Source: Eubacteriales bacterium (lineage in GTDB: Bacteria; Bacillota; Clostridia; Oscillospirales; Oscillospiraceae). Taken from it: a stretch of DNA of 16,286 nt. The stretch is from positions 1 to 16,286 of the forward strand of contig JAUMXS010000017.1 of assembly GCA_030528965.1 (NCBI GenBank), given 5' to 3'. The notes beneath the pieces are model-generated. The model did no database searches, was not told where the DNA came from, and saw only the letters and a list, made by a program, of their open reading frames with translations. The stretch's first letter is position 1, and each line of letters starts with the position of its first letter. Of this stretch, positions 6,201 to 13,592 are shown piece by piece. Position numbers and translations under genes: made by a program.

Positions 6201-7589
6201 ATGATGATGCTCAATGAGCCGATCTCCCGAATCATCCCCAAGATGGCCATTCCGACCATCATCGCTTTTCTGATCAATTCGATCTACTCGCTGGCAGACA
6301 CCTATTTTGTCAGTTCCCTCGGCACCAATGCCACGGCGGCTGTCAGCGTCAACGCCTCGCTGGACCAGCTGATCATGATGTGCGGCTCTATGCTTGCGCT
6401 GGGCGCAAACAGTTACATTGCCAGACTTCTGGGGCAGGGGGATGCGCCCAAGGCCAGCCGTGTTCTTTCCACCGCATTTTTCTCATCCCTTGCACTTGGC
6501 GCTTTGCTCACTTTTTTCGGCATCGTATTTATGACCCCGATGGTCCGTTTTCTGGGCGCCACTCCCACCTGTGAACAGTATTCCATCGAATATGCCACCT
6601 ATGTTCTGCTGGCCGCTCCCTTCATGGCATGCAACTTTGTGATGAACCAATGTCTGCGTTCCGAAGGCAGCGCGACACTTTCCATGATCGGAATGGGCTT
6701 CGGCGGCATCCTCAACTGTGTACTGGATCCGATTTTTATTTTCAATCTGAACATGGGTGTTGCCGGTGCGTCTCTGGCCACCGCCATTTCCAAACTTGTC
6801 AGCTTCGGGATCCTGATTTATCCTTATCTCTCGCATCACAGTCTGCTGCACCTGTCCATCCGGAACTGCCGTCCCTCGCGGGATATCGTCTATGAGATCG
6901 TCAGCGTGGGATCTTCCTCCATGTTCCGTACCGGTCTCTCGGTCGTCGCAGCCATCATGCTCAATGACATCGCCGGCAACATTTCCGACTCTGTCTTGGC
7001 CGGGATCGGCGTCTCCACCAAAATCATGATGTTTCCCTTTGGAATGGTGCTGGGCTTCGGCAGCGGGTTTCAGCCTGTGGCCGGTTTCAACTGGGGTGCC
7101 AAACGGTATGACCGGGTCCGGCAAAGCTACAGGTTTTCCTCCCGGACTGCTGTCATCGGGACGGCGATCATTGGCCTTTTGCTGGCCGTCTTCTCGAATC
7201 AGATCATCCGGTTGTTTTCGGAAACCGACCCCGAAATGCAGCGGATCGGTTCCCTGTGCATCCGCCTGCAGTGCCTGACCCTTTTCGTCCACGCCTGGGT
7301 CGCCATCGTCAACATGCTCTGTACGGGACTTGGCAATGCGTCGGGTGCCATGCTTCTCGCCACAGCCAGACAGGGCACCTGCTTTATCCCTCTCGTACAT
7401 CCTCTGGCCAACAGCTTCGGAGCTGTCGGCGTTGCCTCCGTACAGGCCGTAGCCGATGTTCTGACCCTGTTCCTTGCCGTTCCGCTTCTCATTCGAATGA
7501 AAAAGAAAATCAATTTGGCTGAGGAAGCGTTCCTTTCCGAACAGAAAAATCCCTCATCCCCACAGCCGGTGAGTGCCGACACATTTTGA
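6201..7589 (+). CDS. MATE family multidrug efflux transporter
   Basis: An integral membrane protein of 462 residues from the ATG at 6201. Its opening (MLNEPISRIIPKMAIPTII then ADTYFVSSLG) is the standard N-terminus of the MATE family, and about 12 hydrophobic segments follow in two pseudo-repeats (roughly 10-230 and 240-445), matching the family length of 440-460. These carriers export cationic drugs or metabolites using a Na+ or H+ gradient. The reading frame is open back to 6081, but that ATG lies in the likely -10 box. ATG 6201 has only a weak AGGA ten bases upstream. A much better ribosome site (6151-6164) precedes ATC/ATA codons, so the true start may lie slightly upstream. The nitroreductase follows 67 bases later with no terminator, suggesting co-transcription. 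Confidence 0.93.
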   Translation: MMMLNEPISRIIPKMAIPTIIAFLINSIYSLADTYFVSSLGTNATAAVSVNASLDQLIMMCGSMLALGANSYIARLLGQGDAPKASRVLSTAFFSSLALGALLTFFGIVFMTPMVRFLGATPTCEQYSIEYATYVLLAAPFMACNFVMNQCLRSEGSATLSMIGMGFGGILNCVLDPIFIFNLNMGVAGASLATAISKLVSFGILIYPYLSHHSLLHLSIRNCRPSRDIVYEIVSVGSSSMFRTGLSVVAAIMLNDIAGNISDSVLAGIGVSTKIMMFPFGMVLGFGSGFQPVAGFNWGAKRYDRVRQSYRFSSRTAVIGTAIIGLLLAVFSNQIIRLFSETDPEMQRIGSLCIRLQCLTLFVHAWVAIVNMLCTGLGNASGAMLLATARQGTCFIPLVHPLANSFGAVGVASVQAVADVLTLFLAVPLLIRMKKKINLAEEAFLSEQKNPSSPQPVSADTF

Positions 7590-7656
7590 ATTCAATTTGA
7601 TCAACGCCCCTCAGCGGACGTGATCCTAACATTTTGATTATTTGGAGGTTTGTATA

Positions 7657-8190
7657 ATGAATACTCTCGAGGCTCTTTACAGCAGAAGATCTATCCGCAA
7701 GTATACCGGCGAAAGCATCACGGATGCTCAGCTGCAGGAGATCCTGAAAGCCGCTTATGCCGCTCCTGTTGGCAAGGCAATGTATGAAACGCTGAACCTG
7801 ACGGTCATCACCAACAAGGATTACATGGCCCGTTGGGAAGCTTACATGCGTGAAGTTATGGAGAATCCCGATCTTCGCCCCTTCTTCGGTGCTCCCACCA
7901 TGATCCTTGTCTCTTCCAAGTTCCCCACCGCTCCCGCGAACAACACCAATTACTCCAATGCGGCGATCGTTGTTCATAATATGATTCTGGCCGCCGTGGA
8001 AATGGGTCTGGGTGCCTGCCACATCTGGGGCGCCGTCCGTGTGCTGAATGGAAACGAAGAACTCGTGAAGGAACTCGACCTGCCCGAAGGAATGAGCCCC
8101 TGCTGTGCGCTCGTCATTGGTCAGACTGAGGAAAAATATGCCCTTCGGGAGATTCCCGATCAGCACATCCGCACCGTGTACATGAAATAA
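7657..8190 (+). CDS. Nitroreductase family protein (FMN-dependent oxidoreductase)
   Basis: A 177-residue protein of typical length for the compact nitroreductase group. The N-terminus contains the FMN phosphate-binding pattern SRRSIRKY (9-16), and the second half holds the conserved GLGACHIWG segment (117-125). Members are flavin homodimers that use NAD(P)H to reduce nitro groups, quinones or other electrophiles in the cytoplasm; the physiological substrate is not predictable. GGAGG (7644-7648) sits 8 bases before ATG 7657, which sets the start. It lies just downstream of the MATE exporter on the same strand, a pairing that could suit detoxification, although this is inference. Its last 77 bases are overlapped in antisense by a small ORF. 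Confidence 0.93.
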   Translation: MNTLEALYSRRSIRKYTGESITDAQLQEILKAAYAAPVGKAMYETLNLTVITNKDYMARWEAYMREVMENPDLRPFFGAPTMILVSSKFPTAPANNTNYSNAAIVVHNMILAAVEMGLGACHIWGAVRVLNGNEELVKELDLPEGMSPCCALVIGQTEEKYALREIPDQHIRTVYMK

Positions 8191-8302
8191 TACTTTCCCG
8201 GTTTCTTTGCAGAAAAAGCCGAAAGGATTGTTGTATCACTTCCTGCAGGGCTTCACCCTCCGGTGCATATGTACAGATGATCTTTATTTCCTTTGCCTTC
8301 AC
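8114..8302 (-). CDS. Small uncharacterised protein, antisense to the nitroreductase 3' end
   Basis: A 62-codon frame starting with GTG at 8302. A strong AGGAGG (on the plus strand CCTCCT, about 8313-8318) lies ten bases upstream. The first 34 residues (KEIKIICTYAPEGE, then an amphipathic helix QEVIQQSFRLFLQR) read like a compact folded peptide and resemble short proteins I recall from clostridial genomes; this is memory, not a search. The last 25 residues lie antisense to the nitroreductase coding region and have low-complexity, Cys-containing sequence unlike the first part. The real gene may therefore have lost its own stop codon, or be a decayed copy. No function is assigned. Confidence 0.45.
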   Translation of the reverse strand: MKAKEIKIICTYAPEGEALQEVIQQSFRLFLQRNRESIISCTRCGCADRESPEGHIFPQSDQ

Positions 8303-8368
8303 GGTATGCCGCCTCCTAATGGAACTGGTTTACTCTATGTGAAAGCATGAAAATGTTTTCCTGCCAAT

Positions 8369-8408
8369 GAAAAGCAGCGATGAGTTCCTCGACTCATCGC
8401 TGCTTTTC
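8369..8408. terminator. Bidirectional terminator at the end of the nik-like/lar operon
   Basis: A perfect 17-bp inverted repeat, 8369-8385 with 8392-8408 (core AGCAGCGATGAGT), has a 6-base loop and stems that begin GAAAA and end TTTTC. It lies 14 bases after the larC stop codon and can also stop readthrough from the nitroreductase on the other strand. Confidence 0.92.
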
Positions 8409-8422
8409 TTCTGTTTTCACCG

Positions 8423-9697
8423 TCAGTCTTTTTTCAGATATTGATCCATGCGCTTGGAAGTTTCTTCCAGGCTGATATGCTGCTCAGCCGCCACACGTGC
8501 CAGATCCTCGTACTCATACTTCGACCGGGTCACACCATATCCCCGGGAATCCTTGCGGCGCACCGGACCATAGGGTGTTTCCAGAGTCGTTATGCTCCGC
8601 TCCAGTATATGGCGCTGCATCCGGTTTTCCCGTACACCGAGCGTCGTCGTGTGCCGGAAGACCAGTTTCAAAATGTTTTCTCGATCCTGTTCCCGAAGCA
8701 GCACACGAAGCAGCATGCCGGGGCGGGATTTTTTCATACCGATGGGAATGGTATATACATCAAGCGCTCCGCCTTCCATAAGCCGCTCCATGGCAAATCC
8801 CATTTGCTCCGCCGTCATATCATCCACATTACAGGAGAGTTCCAGCACCGCATCGGTCTTCCCTTCCGCCTCCCCCAGCATGGCACGGACGCAGTTCGCC
8901 GCTTCGAAATCCTTCTTGCCCATACCGTATCCGATGGCCTGTACCCGCATGACCGGCATACTTTCAAAGCGGGAAACAAAATGCCGCAGCAGGGCTGCTC
9001 CTGTGGGGGTACAGAGTTCTCCCCGGATGCTTCCGCCATACGCAGGGATATTCCGAAGCAGATACGCGGTGGCAGGGGCAGGAACCGGCAGAATACCGTG
9101 GGCACAGCGAACCTGTCCGCTTCCCACATGAACCGGGGAAGCGACGACCTCGTCCGGGGCCAGTTTTTCCATCAGGATGCATACCGCCGTAATATCCGCG
9201 ATCGCGTCAATTGTGCCGACCTCATGGAAATGGATCTCCTGCACCGGGACCCCATGCACATGGCTCTCCGCTTCCGCGATCAGGCCATAAACCGCCATCA
9301 CATCCTCCTTGACCTGTTCGGAGACGGGAAGATGGTCCCGCACAATGTGCTCCACATCATGCAGGCTGCGGTGGGAATGGGTATGCTCATGATGATGCTC
9401 ATGCTCGTGTTCATGATGGTGATCGGCATCATGATGATGGTGATGGTGGTGATGATGGGCATGATCATGGCCGGGATAGTCCAGGCTCTCCTCTTCCTCT
9501 CCGTTAACCATCACGGAAATATGCGTTCCCGTAATGCCGCATTTAACGGAGGGCTGCCGTTCCACATGAACTCCGGGAATTCCCAGGGCGTTCAGCTCCC
9601 GGATGAAGTCATCCGGATCCGGGAGAAGTTCCGTCAATGCGGCCGTGAGCATATCACCCGCAGCTCCCATACCGCAATCCAGATACAGTATCTTCAT
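8423..9697 (-). CDS. larC: Nickel-pincer cofactor biosynthesis protein LarC (nickel insertion)
   Basis: A 424-residue protein beginning MKILYLDCGMGAAGDM, the family's N-terminal signature. LarC is the CTP-dependent cyclometallase that inserts nickel into the dithiolated pyridinium nucleotide, the last step in making the nickel-pincer nucleotide. The N- and C-terminal parts, which in Lactiplantibacillus plantarum are joined by a programmed frameshift, are here one uninterrupted frame. Residues 77-109 are extremely His-rich (22 of 33, including nine in a row) and probably hold nickel. ATG 9697 is chosen because AAGGGG lies 8 bases upstream and because it overlaps the larB stop codon by four bases (ATGA). 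In-frame sequence upstream of it is larB antiphase and not coding. The gene is last in the operon and is followed by the terminator at 8369-8408. Confidence 0.96.
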   Translation of the reverse strand: MKILYLDCGMGAAGDMLTAALTELLPDPDDFIRELNALGIPGVHVERQPSVKCGITGTHISVMVNGEEEESLDYPGHDHAHHHHHHHHHDADHHHEHEHEHHHEHTHSHRSLHDVEHIVRDHLPVSEQVKEDVMAVYGLIAEAESHVHGVPVQEIHFHEVGTIDAIADITAVCILMEKLAPDEVVASPVHVGSGQVRCAHGILPVPAPATAYLLRNIPAYGGSIRGELCTPTGAALLRHFVSRFESMPVMRVQAIGYGMGKKDFEAANCVRAMLGEAEGKTDAVLELSCNVDDMTAEQMGFAMERLMEGGALDVYTIPIGMKKSRPGMLLRVLLREQDRENILKLVFRHTTTLGVRENRMQRHILERSITTLETPYGPVRRKDSRGYGVTRSKYEYEDLARVAAEQHISLEETSKRMDQYLKKD

Positions 9698-10461
9698 CCT
9701 TCGTTCCCCTTTCTCGCATCCATGTGGTTGATCATACTGGCCATATATCCCGCGCCGAAACCGTTGTCGATGTTTACGACCGACACGCCGCTGGCACAGG
9801 AGTTCAGCATGGACAAAAGAGCCGACAGGCCGTGGAAAGAGGCCCCGTAGCCCACACTTGTCGGCACGGCAATCACCGGGCAATCCGCCAGACCGCCAAT
9901 TACGCTCGCCAGAGCACCCTCCATGCCGGCTATGGCAATGATCACGCTGGCGCTCATAATGTCGTCCAGATGCGCCAGCGTCCTGTGCAGGCCGGATACG
10001 CCCACATCATAAAGCCTTGTGACCTCGTTGCCCAAAATCTGCGCCGTCAGCGCCGCTTCCTCCGCCACGGGAATATCGCTGGTCCCTCCGGTCGCCACGA
10101 CGATCCGGCCCAGTCCGTCGGGCTGCGGCAGCTGTCCAATGATCCCAACTTTGGCCAGCCTGTGATAAGTCAGATCATGACGTTCCCCCACAGCCGCGGC
10201 AGCTTCCTCAGACATACGGGTGATCAGGACCGTGTCCTGCCCGTTCTTTTTCATCACATCCAGAATACCGATGATCTGTTCCGGCGTTTTCCCTGCTCCG
10301 TAAATAACCTCGGCCGTCCCCTGCCGCATTTTTCGGTGCAGATCCACCTTGGCAAATCCGATATCCTCACAGGGCTCCGCTTTGATCTTCAGCAAAGCCT
10401 CATCCACAGACATCTCCCCGGAATGTACAGCTTCCAGCAGCCTTTTGATCTCACTGTTCAT
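9694..10461 (-). CDS. larB: LarB, nicotinic acid adenine dinucleotide carboxylase/hydrolase
   Basis: A 255-residue protein. The C-terminal 130 residues form a PurE-like (AIR carboxylase) domain with ATGGTSD, YDVGVSGLHR, GMEGALASVIGG and PTSVGYG segments, and the N-terminal part carries FAKVDLHRKMRQG, both typical of LarB. The enzyme carboxylates C5 of the pyridinium ring of nicotinic acid adenine dinucleotide and hydrolyses the phosphoanhydride, giving the dicarboxylate precursor of the cofactor. Its start overlaps the end of larE by 11 bases and its stop overlaps the larC start by four, so the three proteins are almost surely translated from one message. GGTGG just upstream of ATG 10461 is a modest ribosome site, consistent with coupling. 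Confidence 0.96.
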   Translation of the reverse strand: MNSEIKRLLEAVHSGEMSVDEALLKIKAEPCEDIGFAKVDLHRKMRQGTAEVIYGAGKTPEQIIGILDVMKKNGQDTVLITRMSEEAAAAVGERHDLTYHRLAKVGIIGQLPQPDGLGRIVVATGGTSDIPVAEEAALTAQILGNEVTRLYDVGVSGLHRTLAHLDDIMSASVIIAIAGMEGALASVIGGLADCPVIAVPTSVGYGASFHGLSALLSMLNSCASGVSVVNIDNGFGAGYMASMINHMDARKGNEG

Positions 10462-11203
10462 CTCGCACCACCAAATCCAGCAGTACCGTACCGTAGTATT
10501 TTTTCATCTCGTCCAAAACCTTTTGCCGTTTTATGAGCAGCAGCGGAAACTGACTCTCCGGAAGCTGCAGCCTGGCACAACCGTGAAACAGTCTCACACG
10601 AAAATCCCGGAAGCCCAGCGAAAACAGACTGTTCTCCGCCGCCTCTGTCTTCTGAAGTGCCTCTTTTGTGATCTCCTCCCCCGTGGGGATACGGGTGGCA
10701 AGGCAGGCATAAGCGGGCTTGTCCCAGGTAAACAGTCCCGCTTCCCGGGAGAGTTCCCGGATCCGCTGCTTTGTAAGGCCGCACTCCCGGAGAGGTGAGC
10801 GGACAGCGAGTTCCCGCATGGCGCGCATCCCCGGTCGATCATCCGCGTCGTCGGAGGCATTGGTGCCGTCTATCAGCAGCTCGAATCCATCCGCCTCCGC
10901 CGCCTCTCTGATGGCCGCAAACAGTTTTTTCTTACAGAGATAACAGCGATCCGCAGAGTTCATCGTGATTCTGGAATCGGAAAGAACATCCACATCCAGC
11001 GCAGTCATTTCCGCACCCAGTTCACCGGCCAGCCGTTTGGCATCTTCCAGCTCAAACTGCGGCTGGAATGCAGAACGCACATAATAGGCATGGATACGCG
11101 CACCATACAGTTTCGCCGCATAGAGCAAATAGGCGGAATCCACACCGCCGGAAAAGGCCAGTGCCGCATTCGGATTGGCCTGAAAAAAAGCTTTCAATGT
11201 CAT
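10451..11203 (-). CDS. larE: LarE, ATP-dependent sulfur transferase for nickel-pincer cofactor
   Basis: A 250-residue PP-loop ATPase. The ATP-binding SGGVDS motif is at residues 18-23. LarE adenylylates the carboxylates of the LarB product and transfers sulfur to form thiocarboxylates; in L. plantarum the sulfur comes from a sacrificed cysteine. The equivalent Cys167 is present in KPAYACLATRIP. A CxxC pair (Cys87, Cys90 in DRCYLCKK) also exists, which could permit an Fe-S cluster as in some LarE proteins; which chemistry applies is not settled. ATG 11203 is preferred because GAGGGG lies 6 bases upstream. An alternative ATG at 11221 overlaps the stop codon of the preceding ATPase gene (TGATG) and would add six residues. 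Either way the gene is coupled to the transporter genes upstream. Confidence 0.95.
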   Translation of the reverse strand: MTLKAFFQANPNAALAFSGGVDSAYLLYAAKLYGARIHAYYVRSAFQPQFELEDAKRLAGELGAEMTALDVDVLSDSRITMNSADRCYLCKKKLFAAIREAAEADGFELLIDGTNASDDADDRPGMRAMRELAVRSPLRECGLTKQRIRELSREAGLFTWDKPAYACLATRIPTGEEITKEALQKTEAAENSLFSLGFRDFRVRLFHGCARLQLPESQFPLLLIKRQKVLDEMKKYYGTVLLDLVVRDEQ

Positions 11204-11220
11204 AAGAGCCCCTCTGTTCA

Positions 11221-11832
11221 TCAAAAATCCCGCCCAGGCAATTCATATACGCGGGATGCGATCCTCCGGGCCAAATGCCGGTTATGTGTAATCGCGAGAA
11301 TGCCCAGATTTCGTTTTTTTGCCTCATCCAGAACAGCATTCCATATCTGCGCCTGAGAGATCACATCCAGCATCGTACTGATCTCATCACAAACCAGAAA
11401 TTCGGCGCCGCTCATCAGCGCCCGTGCCACGCAAAAACGCTGCAGTTCACCTCCGGACAGTTCCCGCGGATATCGATCCAGCCACGCCCGCTCTATCCCC
11501 AGCACATTCAGAAGGTTTTCCTGGATTTCTCCGCACTCTTCCAGAACTTTTTTCATCCGCCAGTAAGGATTGACGGCGTTTTCCGGATGCTGAAAAATCA
11601 TTTGCACCGGACAGAGTCCCTTTTTCCTCAGCGGCATTCCGTCCAGCAGGATCTCCCCCTGCATCGGCTGCAGATATCCCGACAGGAGCATGGCGAGAGT
11701 TGTTTTCCCACAGCCGCTTGGCGCCAAGAGTGCCAGGCATTCTCCCTGTTCCAGCTGCAGACTGACGTTTTCCAGCACCCAGGGCTCTTTCTTCCCGTAG
11801 CGGAAGAACACGTTCTTTGCCTCAAGTCGCAT
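11221..11832 (-). CDS. ABC transporter ATPase, NikE/OppF-type (short)
   Basis: A 203-residue nucleotide-binding subunit. Walker A is APSGCGKT (37-44), the Q-loop IFQHPE is near 79-84, the signature LSGGELQR is at 125-132, Walker B FLVCDE is at 145-150, and the H-loop His is at 183 (ITHN). All catalytic residues needed for ATP hydrolysis are present. It pairs with the next ATPase to power an Opp/Nik-type importer. It is short for the family (typically 250-330), because the C-terminal oligopeptide/dipeptide domain is missing. ATG 11832 overlaps the end of the other ATPase gene by 11 bases, and its stop codon abuts larE. The same operon makes nickel cofactor enzymes, so nickel is the likely cargo. 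Confidence 0.93.
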   Translation of the reverse strand: MRLEAKNVFFRYGKKEPWVLENVSLQLEQGECLALLAPSGCGKTTLAMLLSGYLQPMQGEILLDGMPLRKKGLCPVQMIFQHPENAVNPYWRMKKVLEECGEIQENLLNVLGIERAWLDRYPRELSGGELQRFCVARALMSGAEFLVCDEISTMLDVISQAQIWNAVLDEAKKRNLGILAITHNRHLARRIASRVYELPGRDF

Positions 11833-12757
11833 GGAAACACCTCACTTCTCCGCCGCGAAGGTCCCGGACGAACGGAACGCAGGCCCGGCATTGTTCATCA
11901 GCCCACGGACAGCGGGGTGCAAACAGGCAGCCTTTGGGAATATCTCCCGCATAGGGCTGCGTTCCCTTGATAGGCACAAATCCGTTCTGCGGCAGAGCCT
12001 TCCAGAGCGCCTTGCTGTACGGATGCCGCAGTGCATCCGGCCCGGCGCGAAAATCGGAAGCCGGAGCAATTTCCACCGTGGTTCCCACATAAAACACCGC
12101 GACGCGGTCGGCAAATTCAAAAGCAAGATCGATGTCATGTGTAATAAGGAGCACCGCTTTCCCTTCATTGGCCAGTTCCCGGAACATCTGCAGACCTTCC
12201 ATGGCCTGTTCAAGGCTCATACCGGGTGTCGGCTCATCGGCTATGATCAGTCTGGCGTCGGACATCAGGGCCGTGGACACCAGAACACGCCGCGCCATGC
12301 CTCCGGAGAGTTGAAAAGGATAAAGCTTCTCCGTTCTTTCCGGCAGACCGAACCGCTGAAACAGTCCCCGACGTTTTCCCGGGGAGCTGTCTTTTTTGTG
12401 TCCGTCCACCTGTTTCCCTACCCTCATCAGCGGATCAAGGTAGGAAACACTCTGAGGCACCAGCGCGATCTCTCCGCCGCGAAGCTCTTTCTGCATCTCC
12501 GGCGTCAGTTCCCGGCCGCAGTAGTGCATATGGCCGCGCACGGTCGCATTGGGAGGAAGAAGCCCCAGCACGGCAGATGCCATCAGACTTTTTCCGGAAC
12601 CGGAAGCCCCTGCCACAGCGACAACTTCGCCGGGATATACGGTCAAATGCAGATCGGAAATCATCTGCAGCTCTGTTTGTTTCAAGGCACTGTCATACAT
12701 ACGGAAAGAGACGGACAGATCATGGAGCTCCAGCAGGGTATCTCTTTTTTGTTCCAT
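11822..12757 (-). CDS. ABC transporter ATPase, NikD/OppD-type
   Basis: A 311-residue nucleotide-binding subunit. Walker A GASGSGKS is at 50-57, the Q-loop Gln at 102, the signature LSGGMARR at 150-157, Walker B LIIADEP at 170-176, and the switch His at 207 (LITHD). Residues 240-311 form the C-terminal oligopeptide/nickel-type domain, with Cys277, Cys283, Cys290, Cys293 and Cys307 in the usual GC--APRC pattern. ATG 12757 has a GAGGAG ribosome site and follows the upstream permease stop codon by 10 bases. A TTG at 12793 inside that permease gene was rejected. It forms the ATPase pair with the shorter subunit that follows. Confidence 0.94.
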   Translation of the reverse strand: MEQKRDTLLELHDLSVSFRMYDSALKQTELQMISDLHLTVYPGEVVAVAGASGSGKSLMASAVLGLLPPNATVRGHMHYCGRELTPEMQKELRGGEIALVPQSVSYLDPLMRVGKQVDGHKKDSSPGKRRGLFQRFGLPERTEKLYPFQLSGGMARRVLVSTALMSDARLIIADEPTPGMSLEQAMEGLQMFRELANEGKAVLLITHDIDLAFEFADRVAVFYVGTTVEIAPASDFRAGPDALRHPYSKALWKALPQNGFVPIKGTQPYAGDIPKGCLFAPRCPWADEQCRACVPFVRDLRGGEVRCFHAT

Positions 12758-12767
12758 ATATGTCTCC

Positions 12768-13592
12768 TCATTCCTGCGCACTGTACGGATCAAGAACGAT
12801 CCGCAGATTATCGCCCAGCCGGTCCAGAAGCAGGACGAGCAGCACCAGCATCAACCCGGGGAACACTGCCGGCCACCACATGCCGACAGAGATATACCTC
12901 ATGCTTTCAGCCAGGATAATCCCGATGGCAGGCTGCTCCGGAGGCAGGCCGAAGCCCAGAAAAGATATAGATGCCTCGTGCAGGATGGCATGCGGAAACA
13001 TCAGAACTATCCCCACAAAAAACTGCGGCAGCAGATGAGGCAGCAGATGATGAACCAGGATCCAACATTCGGTTTTTCCCAGTCGGCGGGACATTGTCAC
13101 ATATTGCCGGTTTCGCAGCTGAAGAACCTCACCTCGGATCAGACGGGCCATACTGCACCAATGTGTAGCCATAACCCCCACCAGCAGTCCTTTCAGCCCC
13201 CGTCCAAGGGAGAAGGAAATCAGAATGATGAGTACTGTATGCGGAATTCCCATCACGAGGTCAATGAGCCAGCTGATAAAAGCATCTGCGCGCCGTGAAC
13301 CGGAAGCGGCCACGATCCCAATGCAGGCCGCGATCACAGCACTTAATCCGGAAGCCGCGATCCCAATGGTCATGCTGACAGACAAGCCCTTGAGCGTGCG
13401 CATCAGCAGGTCCCGCCCCAGCGCATCCGTCCCGAAGGGATGCTCCCAGCTGGGCGGTAATTTTGCCTGCAGAAAGCCGGAAGCCACTGCGTTATCGGGA
13501 ATCAGTATTCCTAAAAGATAAATCAGAAGAAACACGACTGCCGCAGCAATGCTGACAGCAAGCGCTTTGGTTCGGCGATTCATTCTTTTCAT
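12768..13592 (-). CDS. ABC transporter permease, NikC/OppC-type
   Basis: A 274-residue inner-membrane protein with about six hydrophobic segments and the HPFGTDALGRDLL sequence (51-63), a hallmark of the second permease of Opp/Dpp/Nik systems. The cytoplasmic coupling loop lies near residues 160-185 (YVTMSRRLGKTECWILVHHLLPHL, an EAA-like segment). ATG 13592 overlaps the preceding permease stop by four bases (ATGA), a translational coupling junction. It forms the membrane channel with that permease. The assignment to nickel rests on operon context, not on a substrate motif. Confidence 0.94.
   Translation of the reverse strand: MKRMNRRTKALAVSIAAAVVFLLIYLLGILIPDNAVASGFLQAKLPPSWEHPFGTDALGRDLLMRTLKGLSVSMTIGIAASGLSAVIAACIGIVAASGSRRADAFISWLIDLVMGIPHTVLIILISFSLGRGLKGLLVGVMATHWCSMARLIRGEVLQLRNRQYVTMSRRLGKTECWILVHHLLPHLLPQFFVGIVLMFPHAILHEASISFLGFGLPPEQPAIGIILAESMRYISVGMWWPAVFPGLMLVLLVLLLDRLGDNLRIVLDPYSAQE

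Noticed and set aside
8193..8225. Imperfect hairpin just after the nitroreductase (CTTTC...GAAAG)
   Set aside because: It contains mismatches and has no U-run on the plus strand. It also lies inside the small minus-strand ORF, and the perfect terminator at 8369-8408 is a better end point.
9371..9469. Repetitive CAT/ATG triplets resembling a tandem repeat or CRISPR-like array
   Set aside because: They are His codons of LarC with mixed CAT and CAC use. There are no spacers or repeat units of CRISPR size.
8423..9697. A possible programmed frameshift within larC, as in L. plantarum
   Set aside because: The two halves are in one frame from 9697 to 8423, with intact family sequence on both sides, so no frameshift is needed.
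8441..9850. A 469-codon open frame on the plus strand opposite larC and the end of larB
   Set aside because: It is a shadow of larC. It is rich in His and Met only because it reads the complement of the CAT-rich His segment, it lacks any known domain, and no ribosome site precedes it.
9698..9883. Extension of LarC by 62 residues to an upstream start
   Set aside because: The extra residues lie inside larB in another frame, and the family start MKILYLDCGM coincides with a ribosome site and the ATGA overlap at 9697.
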